18,791 nucleotides of DNA, from NCBI GenBank assembly GCA_046758085.1, contig JBHHZP010000065.1:1-18791 (forward strand), given 5' to 3'. The stretch comes from VRUB01 sp046758085. GTDB taxonomy: Bacteria; Pseudomonadota; Gammaproteobacteria; Acidiferrobacterales; SPGG2. Of this stretch, positions 1 to 7,108 are shown in pieces; position 1 is the stretch's first letter, and every line of letters starts with the position of its first letter. The position numbers and the translations under genes were made by a program. The notes under the pieces were generated by a model. That model was not told where the DNA came from. It saw only the letters and a list, made by a program, of their open reading frames with translations, and did no database searches.

Positions 1-44
1 TGGCACCCTATATCGAGTACTTCGGGTATACGGATGCATAAAAG

Positions 45-160
45 CGGTAACAAGTAACAAGGTTCAAGTAACAAGCGTGAAGTGACAAGGATCTTTACTT
101 GCTACTCGCCACTTCGCACTTGCCACTCGCAGTTAAACGATTGCTACCCACTACTTGTCA
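45..160. repeat. Heptamer repeat copy R1 (forward plus inverted arm)
   Basis: A degenerate tandem repeat of period 7. The forward arm (about 45-90) reads as units such as agtaaca, aggttca, agcgtga and agtgaca. After a short spacer, an inverted arm (about 97-157) holds cttgctactcgccacttcgc-like units, which are the reverse complement of the same theme. A transcript could fold into a long imperfect hairpin. It lies directly upstream of the first TPR gene. Confidence 0.8.
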
Positions 161-161
161 A

Positions 162-203
162 TCGATGTCACTGACCCAACAGATCTCACTGCTCTCAAAA
201 ATT
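162..203 (+). other. Shared 5' leader of TPR gene 1
   Basis: A 42-nt stretch between the repeat and the ATG. It opens with TCGATGTCACTGACCCA and ends CTCTCAAAAATT. It matches the leader at 7068-7108 closely and those at 1690-1730 and 4171-4211 more distantly. No Shine-Dalgarno-like GGAG lies near the ATG. Confidence 0.6.
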
Positions 204-1580
204 ATGACCGAACTTGACCAAGCCCTCGAACACCATAAAGCCGGGCGCCTCAAAGAGGCCGAGGCGGCCTACCGCGCGCTCCTCGCCCGTGAGCCCGATA
301 ATCCCGATGCGCTGCACTGGCTCGGCGTCATGGCCTATCAGTTGGGTCAACACGAGACCGCCGTGGAGTTGATTGGTCGCGCCCTGGCCCTTAACCCAAA
401 CTACGTTGAAGCCCACAACAATCTCGGACTGGCATTGCGTGCGCGAGGTCAAATGCCACAAGCGGTAAGTGCCTATCGGCAGGCATTGGCGCTCGCCCCG
501 GACGATCCCGAGATCTACAACAATCTCGGTATCGCGCTCGCGAGTCATGGTGACATTAACGAGGCGATCGCGGCATTTGAGCGCGCAGTGACACTCAGTC
601 CGGATTTCGCCGAAGCGCATTTCAACATAGGAACGAATCTACTGCTGAAGGGAGAATTCGAGCAGGGCTGGCAGGAGTACGAATGGCGCCTGCGGTCGGA
701 AGAACAAAAAGAGCGCAGCGGGATCTGTGATTTTCCCCGACCAAGGTGGCACGGCTCCGCGTTCCCTGGAAAAACGCTGCTCGTGCACACCGAGCAAGGA
801 TTCGGCGACACCCTTCAGTTCGTGCGTTATCTGCCCCTGGTCAAGGAACGGGGTGGACAGGTACTGCTGGCGTGCCAGCCCCAGCTGCGCCGATTGCTCG
901 AGCGATGCCGTGGAGTCGATGCGCTGGTCGGCGACCCGCAACAGCCGCTCCCGGATATTCAATTCGACGCGCACGTCGCGTTGGCGAGCCTGCCCGGCAT
1001 CTTCGGCACGCGCCTGGACACCATACCCACCGAGGTACCCTACCTGCAGGTGGCGCCTGAGCTCGCTCGAACCTGGGGTGCCCGCATTGAGCCCGGGAAT
1101 TTCAGGGTAGGCATCGTCTGGGCGGGCTCGAGTGACCCGAACCCCTACCGGTCGTGCCCCATTACTGCCCTCGCGCCACTGGCCGGTATTACCGGCATTC
1201 ACTTCTACAGCCTGCGAAAAGGCATCGCCTCCAGCGAGCTGACGCAACTTCCCGATGCTATGCAGCTGACCGACTTCACCGCCGAGCTTCGCGACTTTGC
1301 CGATACGGCCGCGCTCATGGTGAACCTCGACCTGGTCATATCCGTAGACACGGCTGTGGCGCACCTCGCTGGTGCCCTTGGGCGCACGGTGTGGACTTTG
1401 CTGCCGCATGTCCCCGACTGGCGCTGGTTGCAGGAGCGCGAGAACTGCCCGTGGTACCCGACGATGCGGATCTTTCGACAGCCACGACCGCAGGATTGGT
1501 CAAGTGTGATACAACGGGTGAGCGCAGAACTGGAGCGTACCAGCCAACGTGGCCGGGCGGATACCGCAGGAACGCAGTAG
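204..1580 (+). CDS. TPR protein with GT9-like (heptosyltransferase-like) glycosyltransferase domain
   Basis: A 458-residue protein. Residues 1 to about 165 form five TPR units with the usual NNLGxAL and AxxxYRxAL spacing. The C-terminal half looks like a GT-B glycosyltransferase related to ADP-heptose:LPS heptosyltransferases (GT9). It has GFGDTLQFVRYLPL (G199 onward), a GIVWAG segment, and the donor-side motif VDTAVAHLAGALG with D382 and H387, followed by PDWRWLQERENCPWYP. I chose the ATG at 204 because all TPR paralogues align from MTEL; a longer frame from 99 would run through the repeat and is unlikely. There is no clear ribosome-binding site. The stop TAG lies in a CAGTAGC motif of the next repeat. 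The acceptor could be protein or glycan and is unknown. No signal peptide is seen, so it is probably cytoplasmic. Confidence 0.85.
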   Translation: MTELDQALEHHKAGRLKEAEAAYRALLAREPDNPDALHWLGVMAYQLGQHETAVELIGRALALNPNYVEAHNNLGLALRARGQMPQAVSAYRQALALAPDDPEIYNNLGIALASHGDINEAIAAFERAVTLSPDFAEAHFNIGTNLLLKGEFEQGWQEYEWRLRSEEQKERSGICDFPRPRWHGSAFPGKTLLVHTEQGFGDTLQFVRYLPLVKERGGQVLLACQPQLRRLLERCRGVDALVGDPQQPLPDIQFDAHVALASLPGIFGTRLDTIPTEVPYLQVAPELARTWGARIEPGNFRVGIVWAGSSDPNPYRSCPITALAPLAGITGIHFYSLRKGIASSELTQLPDAMQLTDFTAELRDFADTAALMVNLDLVISVDTAVAHLAGALGRTVWTLLPHVPDWRWLQERENCPWYPTMRIFRQPRPQDWSSVIQRVSAELERTSQRGRADTAGTQ

Positions 1581-1689
1581 CGACCATAAGTAGCAAGTTT
1601 CAAGTTGCAAGTAACAGGTGTGACGTGACAAATAGCAAGGAACAGCAGGACAGGGTTTTACTTGTTACTTGAGGCTTGTTACTTGCAAC
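1577..1689. repeat. Heptamer repeat copy R2
   Basis: The forward arm starts at the stop codon of the upstream TPR gene and continues with agtagca, agtttca, agttgca and agtaaca units. The centre ggaacagcaggacagggttt is almost identical to the centre of copy R3. The inverted arm (about 1657-1689) reads acttgttacttgaggcttgt and onward. Confidence 0.8.
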
Positions 1690-1730
1690 TGGATGCCACT
1701 GAGATGAAAACGCACACACCTTAACAGATC
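1690..1730 (+). other. Shared 5' leader of TPR gene 2
   Basis: A 41-nt stretch starting TGGATGCCACTGAG, which matches the leaders of the other clustered TPR genes in its first half. The second half (CACACACCTTAACAGATC) diverges. No Shine-Dalgarno motif is visible. Confidence 0.5.
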
Positions 1731-4004
1731 ATGGCCACGCTTAACCAAGCCCTCGCCCACCATCAAGCCGGCCGGCTTAAGGAGGCCGAGGCGCTGTATC
1801 GCGAGGTCCTCGCACGTGAGCCCGAGCACGCCGATGCGCTGCATCTGCTTGGGGTACTGACGGCACAAAACGGGAATCCGCAAGGCGCCGTGGCCTTGAT
1901 CGAGCAGGCGATCGACCTCAACCCGCGGGTGCCCGAGTACTACAATAATCTCGGTGAGGCGTTTCGGGCGCTGAACCAGCTCCAAAAAGCGATCGCAGCC
2001 TACGACAACGCGCTCGCACTCAAACCTGACTCTGGCGAGGCACACAATAACCGGGGGCTCGCGCTTCAGGCACAAGGTCATCTGCAGCAGGCTACCTCTG
2101 CCTATCTACAGGCGCTGGCGCTCCTGCCCGCGGACCCCGAGGTTCTCAGTAACCTCGGAACCGCTCTGAAGGATCAGGGCAAGCTCGATGAAGCGATCAC
2201 AGTCTTGCGCCGCGCGCTGGCGCTCGCTCCCGGCCATGCGGAGGCGCATAACAACTTGGGGGCGACGCTGGAACGCCAGCGCCAGTTGCCCGACGCGATT
2301 GCCGCCTATCGTCAGGCCATCGCCCTCGAGCCAAGTCTTGCCGAGGCGCATCTCAATCTCGGTGTCGCGTTGGAGGCGACAGGGCAGATTGCGCAGGCGG
2401 TCGATGCCTACCGCCATGCCTTGCAGCTTCGGCCAGAGATGATCGATGCCTGGAGGGGTATCGTGGCCGCGTTACGTAGCCTCGATCCGACGCGTTATGA
2501 ACCGGCACTGGAAGCCGATCTCAAAGCATGCTTCGCCGCCCCACAAGCTAATCCACAGTACCTGGTTCACCTTGCCGCCAACCAACTCAAGCACAAACAC
2601 CGCATTGCCGATCGTTTGTCCACCGCCGAGGATCTTAGCGCCTTACTAGCCGAGCTGGGTTCTGATGAGCTCCTGCTTACTTTGCTTGAGAAAACCCTGA
2701 GCGCAGACCGTGCGCTGGAGCAGGCCCTCATGGCAATGCGGCGATGGCTGCTACTCACTTATCACGACGGCGCGAAGCTACGGCCGTCCCACCTGGCGCT
2801 CGCCGTCGCCTTGGGCCAGCAGTGTTTCAGCAACGAGTTCGTGCTCGACAGCGGTGCCGACGAAGCGGAGATCGTCGAAAGGTTAGCGATCCGATGCGCG
2901 CAGTGGGTCGAGCAGGGAGCATGGCACGCACCCGCACTGGAGCATAGTCTCGCGCTGATTGCGCTTTATCGGCCGCTCTTCGGAATGCCGTTCGCCACCA
3001 CCCTGAACGCACGCGCCCTCGCCGCCTGGACTAAACCTATTCGACCGCTGATCGAACGTGCATTGAAAGAACCGCTGGAGGAGGTCACGATCGAGCACGC
3101 GATCGAGTCACTGGGGGAAATCGAGGATGCAACCTCGAAGGCGGTCCGTGCCCAGTATGAAGAGCATCCCTATCCGCGCTGGGTAGACCTGCCACACCCG
3201 AGGACTGTTGATCTCGCTACGTTCCTGCGTCACGAGTTCCCGCACTTCTCCCCACCGCCGTTTTTCCGTGGGCCCATCCGCATGCTGGTGGCCGGGTGCG
3301 GGAGCGGACAGCAACCCATTGCCGTTGCCCGCCAGCGCCCGGAAACCGATATACTCGCCGTAGATCTGAGCCGGCGCAGCCTGGCTTACGCCATGCGTAT
3401 GGCGCGCAAGCTTGATGTCACGAACATCCGATTTCTGCAGGCGGACATTCTGACGCTGCCTCGCTTGCAACAACGGTTCCAGGTTATCGAGTGCTCCGGC
3501 GTATTGCATCACATGGCAGCACCCCTGCGCGGCTGGCGTATACTGGCCGACCTATTGGTGCCGGGTGGTGTTATGCGTATCGGGCTTTACAGTGAGCGCG
3601 CGCGCCAACCCATTGTCGCCGCACGCAGGCGCATTCGAGAGCTAGGACTAACGCCGGCGCCGGCAGATATTAAAGCATTCCGAAAGCGCATTCTGTCGGG
3701 ACAAGAGCCGGTGCTCGACGAGTTAACGGAAAGCAAAGATTTCTATAGCATCAGCACCTGTCGTGACCTGCTGTTTCACGTGAATGAGCACCGATTCACC
3801 TTGCCTCAGATTCGCCAAGCGCTCGATGAGCTGGGTCTTGAGTTTATCGGCTTTGAGCTGGAGATCCTGGAGCTCAAGCGGCACTACGACGAGCTGTTTC
3901 CCGAAAACGCTCAAAGGGACGATCTCATGGCCTGGGAACAATTCGAACAGCTCAACCCACGAGCGTTTGCCGGAATGTACACATTCTGGTGTCAGAATCG
4001 GTAG
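1731..4004 (+). CDS. TPR protein with C-terminal class I SAM-dependent methyltransferase domain
   Basis: A 757-residue protein. Residues 1 to about 240 are seven TPR units, beginning MATLNQALAHHQAGRLKEAE, clearly the same module as in the neighbouring genes. Residues of about 240-470 are a mostly helical-looking linker that I do not recognise. The methyltransferase begins near the YEEHPYPRW signature. It carries motif I as LVAGCGSG (residues 519-526), an acidic residue after strand 2 (D545 in AVDLS), and the post-motif CSGVLHHM. A methyl group from S-adenosylmethionine would go to an unknown acceptor; the TPR part suggests a protein substrate. It lies between the GT9-like and GT41 genes on the same strand. 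The stop TAG borders the next repeat. Confidence 0.85.
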   Translation: MATLNQALAHHQAGRLKEAEALYREVLAREPEHADALHLLGVLTAQNGNPQGAVALIEQAIDLNPRVPEYYNNLGEAFRALNQLQKAIAAYDNALALKPDSGEAHNNRGLALQAQGHLQQATSAYLQALALLPADPEVLSNLGTALKDQGKLDEAITVLRRALALAPGHAEAHNNLGATLERQRQLPDAIAAYRQAIALEPSLAEAHLNLGVALEATGQIAQAVDAYRHALQLRPEMIDAWRGIVAALRSLDPTRYEPALEADLKACFAAPQANPQYLVHLAANQLKHKHRIADRLSTAEDLSALLAELGSDELLLTLLEKTLSADRALEQALMAMRRWLLLTYHDGAKLRPSHLALAVALGQQCFSNEFVLDSGADEAEIVERLAIRCAQWVEQGAWHAPALEHSLALIALYRPLFGMPFATTLNARALAAWTKPIRPLIERALKEPLEEVTIEHAIESLGEIEDATSKAVRAQYEEHPYPRWVDLPHPRTVDLATFLRHEFPHFSPPPFFRGPIRMLVAGCGSGQQPIAVARQRPETDILAVDLSRRSLAYAMRMARKLDVTNIRFLQADILTLPRLQQRFQVIECSGVLHHMAAPLRGWRILADLLVPGGVMRIGLYSERARQPIVAARRRIRELGLTPAPADIKAFRKRILSGQEPVLDELTESKDFYSISTCRDLLFHVNEHRFTLPQIRQALDELGLEFIGFELEILELKRHYDELFPENAQRDDLMAWEQFEQLNPRAFAGMYTFWCQNR

Positions 4005-4170
4005 ATACGAGTAACAAGTGACAAGGTTCAAGTAACAAGTCAACCATATGTAGCAAGTTTCAGGTTGCAAGTAGCAAGGGTTTAACTGCGAGTAGGAAGT
4101 GTGAAGTGGCGAGTAGCAAGGAACAGCAGAACAGGGTTTTAGTGGTTACTTGAGACTTGTTACTTGCTAC
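4005..4170. repeat. Heptamer repeat copy R3 (longest)
   Basis: Forward units (agtaaca, agtgaca, aggttca, agtagca, agtagga, agtgtga) fill about 4009-4122. The shared centre ggaacagcagaacagggttt follows, and then an inverted arm runs to about 4170. It lies between the TPR-methyltransferase gene and the first GT41 gene. Confidence 0.8.
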
Positions 4171-4211
4171 TCGACGCCCGTGAGCCAAGAATTGTCACAC
4201 GTTTGAAATTC
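4171..4211 (+). other. Shared 5' leader of TPR gene 3
   Basis: A 41-nt stretch opening TCGACGCCCGTGAGCCAAGA, recognisably related to TCGATGCCACTGAACCAAAG upstream of TPR gene 4. It has the same length and lacks a Shine-Dalgarno motif. Confidence 0.5.
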
Positions 4212-6938
4212 ATGACAGAATTCAATCGTGCCTTAGAACACCATCAAGCCGGCCGGCTCAAAGAGGCAGAATCGCTTTACCGGAAGATCCTGGCACAGCA
4301 GCCCGATCACGCCGGCGCCTTGCACCTGCTGGGTGTGATCGCACTTCAGCTGCGACAACACAAGCGTGCGGTGCAATTGATCAAACGGGCAATCGACATC
4401 AGTCCCCGTGTACCCGAGTACCATAATAACCTGGGCGAGGCCTTGCGGGCCGATCACCATCTAGATCGTGCGATAACAGCGTACGAGAACGCGCTCGCGC
4501 TCAAACCCCAATTCCCCGATGCCCACAATAACCTGGGGCTGGCGCTACAGGCCCAGGGCAGACTGTCCGAAGCGATAGCCGCCTACCGCCATGCGATCGT
4601 ACTCGAACCCGGCACCGAAACTTACTTCAATTTGGGTAACGCGCTTAAGGAGCAAAACAACCTGGAAGAAGCCATCGCCGCCTATCAGCAGGTTATTGCG
4701 ATTAGACCCGATTTTGTTGGCGCCTATCTCAACCTGGGTGCCGTGTTGAACAGGCAGCGCAAGTCGGCGGAAGCCGTTGATGTCTTCGAGCGAGCACTGG
4801 CGCTACACCCCAGGTCCGCCGAGGCACATTACAACCTGGGTATCGCGCTGGCCGAACAGGGAAGAACCTCAGAGGCTATCGATACCTACCGGCGGGCGCT
4901 GGCGATCAAGCCACAATTCCCCGATGCGCATGTCAACCTCGGCATTGCACTCAGGGAGCAAGGCAAGCTCGACGAGGCGATCGCGCACTTGAAACAGGCA
5001 CTAGCGCTGAAATCCGATTTTGCTGAGGCGCACTTGAATCTGGGCAATACACTCAAGGAACAAGGCAGGTTGGATGACGCCGTCTCGCAGTTCGAGCAAA
5101 CCCTTGTAATGGCGCCCGAGTTGGCCGAGGCCCATTACAACCTCGGCCTTGTGCGCGCGGCGCAGGGCCGCCTGGCCGAGGCGATGAATGCGTACGAGCG
5201 GGCGCTCGAGCTGAAACCGGATTATGCGGAAGCCTACAACAATATCGGTGTCGTACTAAAAGTACAGGGCGCGTTGGCCCATGCGGCCGCGGCCTACAAA
5301 CAGGCACTGGCATTGAAGCCCCATTTCGCAGAAGCGCATTACAATCTCGGCAATGCGCTCAAGGCGCAGCACAGACTCGCCCAGGCCATCACCTGTTACC
5401 GGCAGGCGTTGGCCCTTAGTCCCGAGTTGGCCCCCGCCCACGTCAACCTCGGGCTCGCGCTGCACGATCACGGTGAACTCGAGCAGGCGATGGCTGCGCT
5501 GGAACGCGCTATCGAGATCGACCCTGACTCGGATGTGGCTGCCGCCAATTTACTGTATCTGGGGTACCAAACGTCCGCATGGGGCAATCTGGAGAGGCTG
5601 GAACGAACATTAGACGCCCTGACGCGTGATTCGATCGCGGCAGCAAGAAAAACAGGGGAAAGTCCCTTTCTCAACGTAGCACGCAGCGCCGACCCCGCCC
5701 GCAACCTGGAGGTAGCGCGCTGCTGGAGCGACGACACGCACTGTCGTATGGCCAGTTTACAGGTTGGGATCACCGACAAGCGCAGACAGTCGGCTAGCTC
5801 GCGTATCACACTCGGCTACCTGTCCAATGACTTCCATGACCATGCTACGGCCCACTTGATGCGCAGCCTCTTTGCGCTGCACGACCGCGAGCGCTTCGAG
5901 GTGTTTGCTTACTCTTATGGGCTGGACGATGGCAGCCATTACCGGGCAAGCATCAAGCAAGATGTCGATCGCTTCATAGACATCCGCGAACTGAGCTACA
6001 CCGAGGCAGCCCGGAAAATCAATCAAGACGGGGTAGACATCCTGGTGGACCTGAAAGGGCACACCAAAGGGAACCGCCTGGAGATCTGTGCGCTGCGCCC
6101 GACCCCGGTGCAAGTCACGTATCTCGGCTTCCCCGGATCCACGGGCGGGGATTTTGTCGACTACCTGATTACCGATGCGGTCGTCACGCCAGCGGATCAG
6201 GCACGCTATTACAGTGAGCAGCTGGTCTACCTGCCGCATTGCTACCAGGTCAACGATCACACCCAATCCATCGCTACCACGGAACTTAAGCGCGCGGATT
6301 TCGGACTGCCCGAGCAGGGCTTCGTCTTTTGCTCGTTCAATCAACCCTATAAAATCGAGCCGGTGATGTTTGCGATCTGGATGAAGCTGTTGCGCAGCCT
6401 GCCCGGCAGCGCGTTGTGGCTGCTGCGACGAAATGCGTTCTCGGAGTACAACCTCAAGCGTGAAGCCCAAGCCAGCGGCGTGGCGCTTGAGGCGTTGATC
6501 TTCAGTGACCCGGTGGCAAAAGACCAGCACCTGCGGCGACTGCAGCTCGCGGATTTGGTGCTCGATACCCGTATCTATAACGGCCACACCACCACCAGCG
6601 ACGCCTTGTGGGCCGGTGTGCCGGTGGTGGCCCTACAAGGCGATCATTTTGCCTCACGGGTATCCGCGAGCATCCTGCACGCACTCGGCCTGCCAGAGCT
6701 CATTACCCACAGCCTGGAGGATTACGAGGCGCTCGCACACCGCCTCGCACAGCACCCCGACGAGCTCGCTGCGCTCGAGCGCAAGATTGCACGACATCGC
6801 ACCACCCAACCCCTGTACGATACCCCCAGATTCACCCGCAATCTGGAGCGCGCCTACGAACAGATGTGGGCCCTGTTTCAAGCCGGGCAACGCCCGCGAC
6901 GAATTGAGGTAATAGATAATGGTCACACCAGCGCGTAA
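4212..6938 (+). CDS. TPR protein with GT41 (O-GlcNAc transferase/SPINDLY-type) domain, 13 TPRs
   Basis: A 908-residue protein. About 13 TPR units (residues 1 to about 460) precede a complete GT41 catalytic region. Residues matching the eukaryotic OGT active site are all present: H544 in SNDFHDHATAH, K714 in FNQPYKIEP, and NGHTTTSD (N790 to D797), which contacts UDP-sugar in the family. The expected reaction is transfer of a sugar, typically GlcNAc (fucose in SPINDLY), to Ser/Thr of cytoplasmic proteins; the donor cannot be read from sequence. The ATG at 4212 gives the paralogue-conserved start MTEFNRALEHH; a longer frame from a TTG at 4164 begins inside the repeat. The FNQPYKIEP motif is closer to the eukaryotic form than that of the next gene. 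No signal peptide or membrane segment is seen. Confidence 0.9.
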   Translation: MTEFNRALEHHQAGRLKEAESLYRKILAQQPDHAGALHLLGVIALQLRQHKRAVQLIKRAIDISPRVPEYHNNLGEALRADHHLDRAITAYENALALKPQFPDAHNNLGLALQAQGRLSEAIAAYRHAIVLEPGTETYFNLGNALKEQNNLEEAIAAYQQVIAIRPDFVGAYLNLGAVLNRQRKSAEAVDVFERALALHPRSAEAHYNLGIALAEQGRTSEAIDTYRRALAIKPQFPDAHVNLGIALREQGKLDEAIAHLKQALALKSDFAEAHLNLGNTLKEQGRLDDAVSQFEQTLVMAPELAEAHYNLGLVRAAQGRLAEAMNAYERALELKPDYAEAYNNIGVVLKVQGALAHAAAAYKQALALKPHFAEAHYNLGNALKAQHRLAQAITCYRQALALSPELAPAHVNLGLALHDHGELEQAMAALERAIEIDPDSDVAAANLLYLGYQTSAWGNLERLERTLDALTRDSIAAARKTGESPFLNVARSADPARNLEVARCWSDDTHCRMASLQVGITDKRRQSASSRITLGYLSNDFHDHATAHLMRSLFALHDRERFEVFAYSYGLDDGSHYRASIKQDVDRFIDIRELSYTEAARKINQDGVDILVDLKGHTKGNRLEICALRPTPVQVTYLGFPGSTGGDFVDYLITDAVVTPADQARYYSEQLVYLPHCYQVNDHTQSIATTELKRADFGLPEQGFVFCSFNQPYKIEPVMFAIWMKLLRSLPGSALWLLRRNAFSEYNLKREAQASGVALEALIFSDPVAKDQHLRRLQLADLVLDTRIYNGHTTTSDALWAGVPVVALQGDHFASRVSASILHALGLPELITHSLEDYEALAHRLAQHPDELAALERKIARHRTTQPLYDTPRFTRNLERAYEQMWALFQAGQRPRRIEVIDNGHTSA

Positions 6939-6994
6939 CGCGCGATCTGGAAGCGCTCCACTGGGAGCTGGTGGAAGAAATACTGTGAAAAATC

Positions 6995-7067
6995 AGTAGC
7001 GGGTAGCGAGGACTTCCGCTGAGTGCTTTCCATCGCTACTCGCCACCAGCTACTCGCTACTTGTCAA
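6995..7067. repeat. Heptamer repeat copy R4
   Basis: A short copy. The forward part is AATCAGTAGCGGGTAGCGAGG and the inverted part is catcgctactcgccaccagc followed by tactcgctacttg. The left edge (ATCAGTAGCG) matches the edges of copies R5, R6 and R10. Confidence 0.75.
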
Positions 7068-7108
7068 TCGATGCCACTGAACCAAAGATCCCTCTACTCT
7101 CAAGAATT
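7068..7108 (+). other. Shared 5' leader of TPR gene 4
   Basis: A 41-nt stretch opening TCGATGCCACTGAACCAAAG and ending CTCTCAAGAATT before the ATG. It is the closest match to the leader of TPR gene 1. There is no Shine-Dalgarno motif. Confidence 0.6.

Noticed and set aside
45..160. CRISPR-like array
   Set aside because: Units are 7 bp, degenerate and without spacers; arms are inverted. No cas genes are present.
99..203. Longer N-terminus for TPR gene 1 (similar extensions at 4164 and 7061 for TPR genes 3 and 4)
   Set aside because: The extra codons run through the repeat and leader, use TTG starts in several cases and do not align as protein; all paralogues align from the MTE start.
639..1409. 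256-codon minus-strand frame inside TPR gene 1
   Set aside because: It is antisense to the GT9-like domain and shows no recognisable protein features.
5757..6587. 276-codon minus-strand frame inside the first GT41 gene
   Set aside because: It is antisense to a region with all GT41 catalytic motifs; GC-rich coding DNA commonly gives such open antisense frames.
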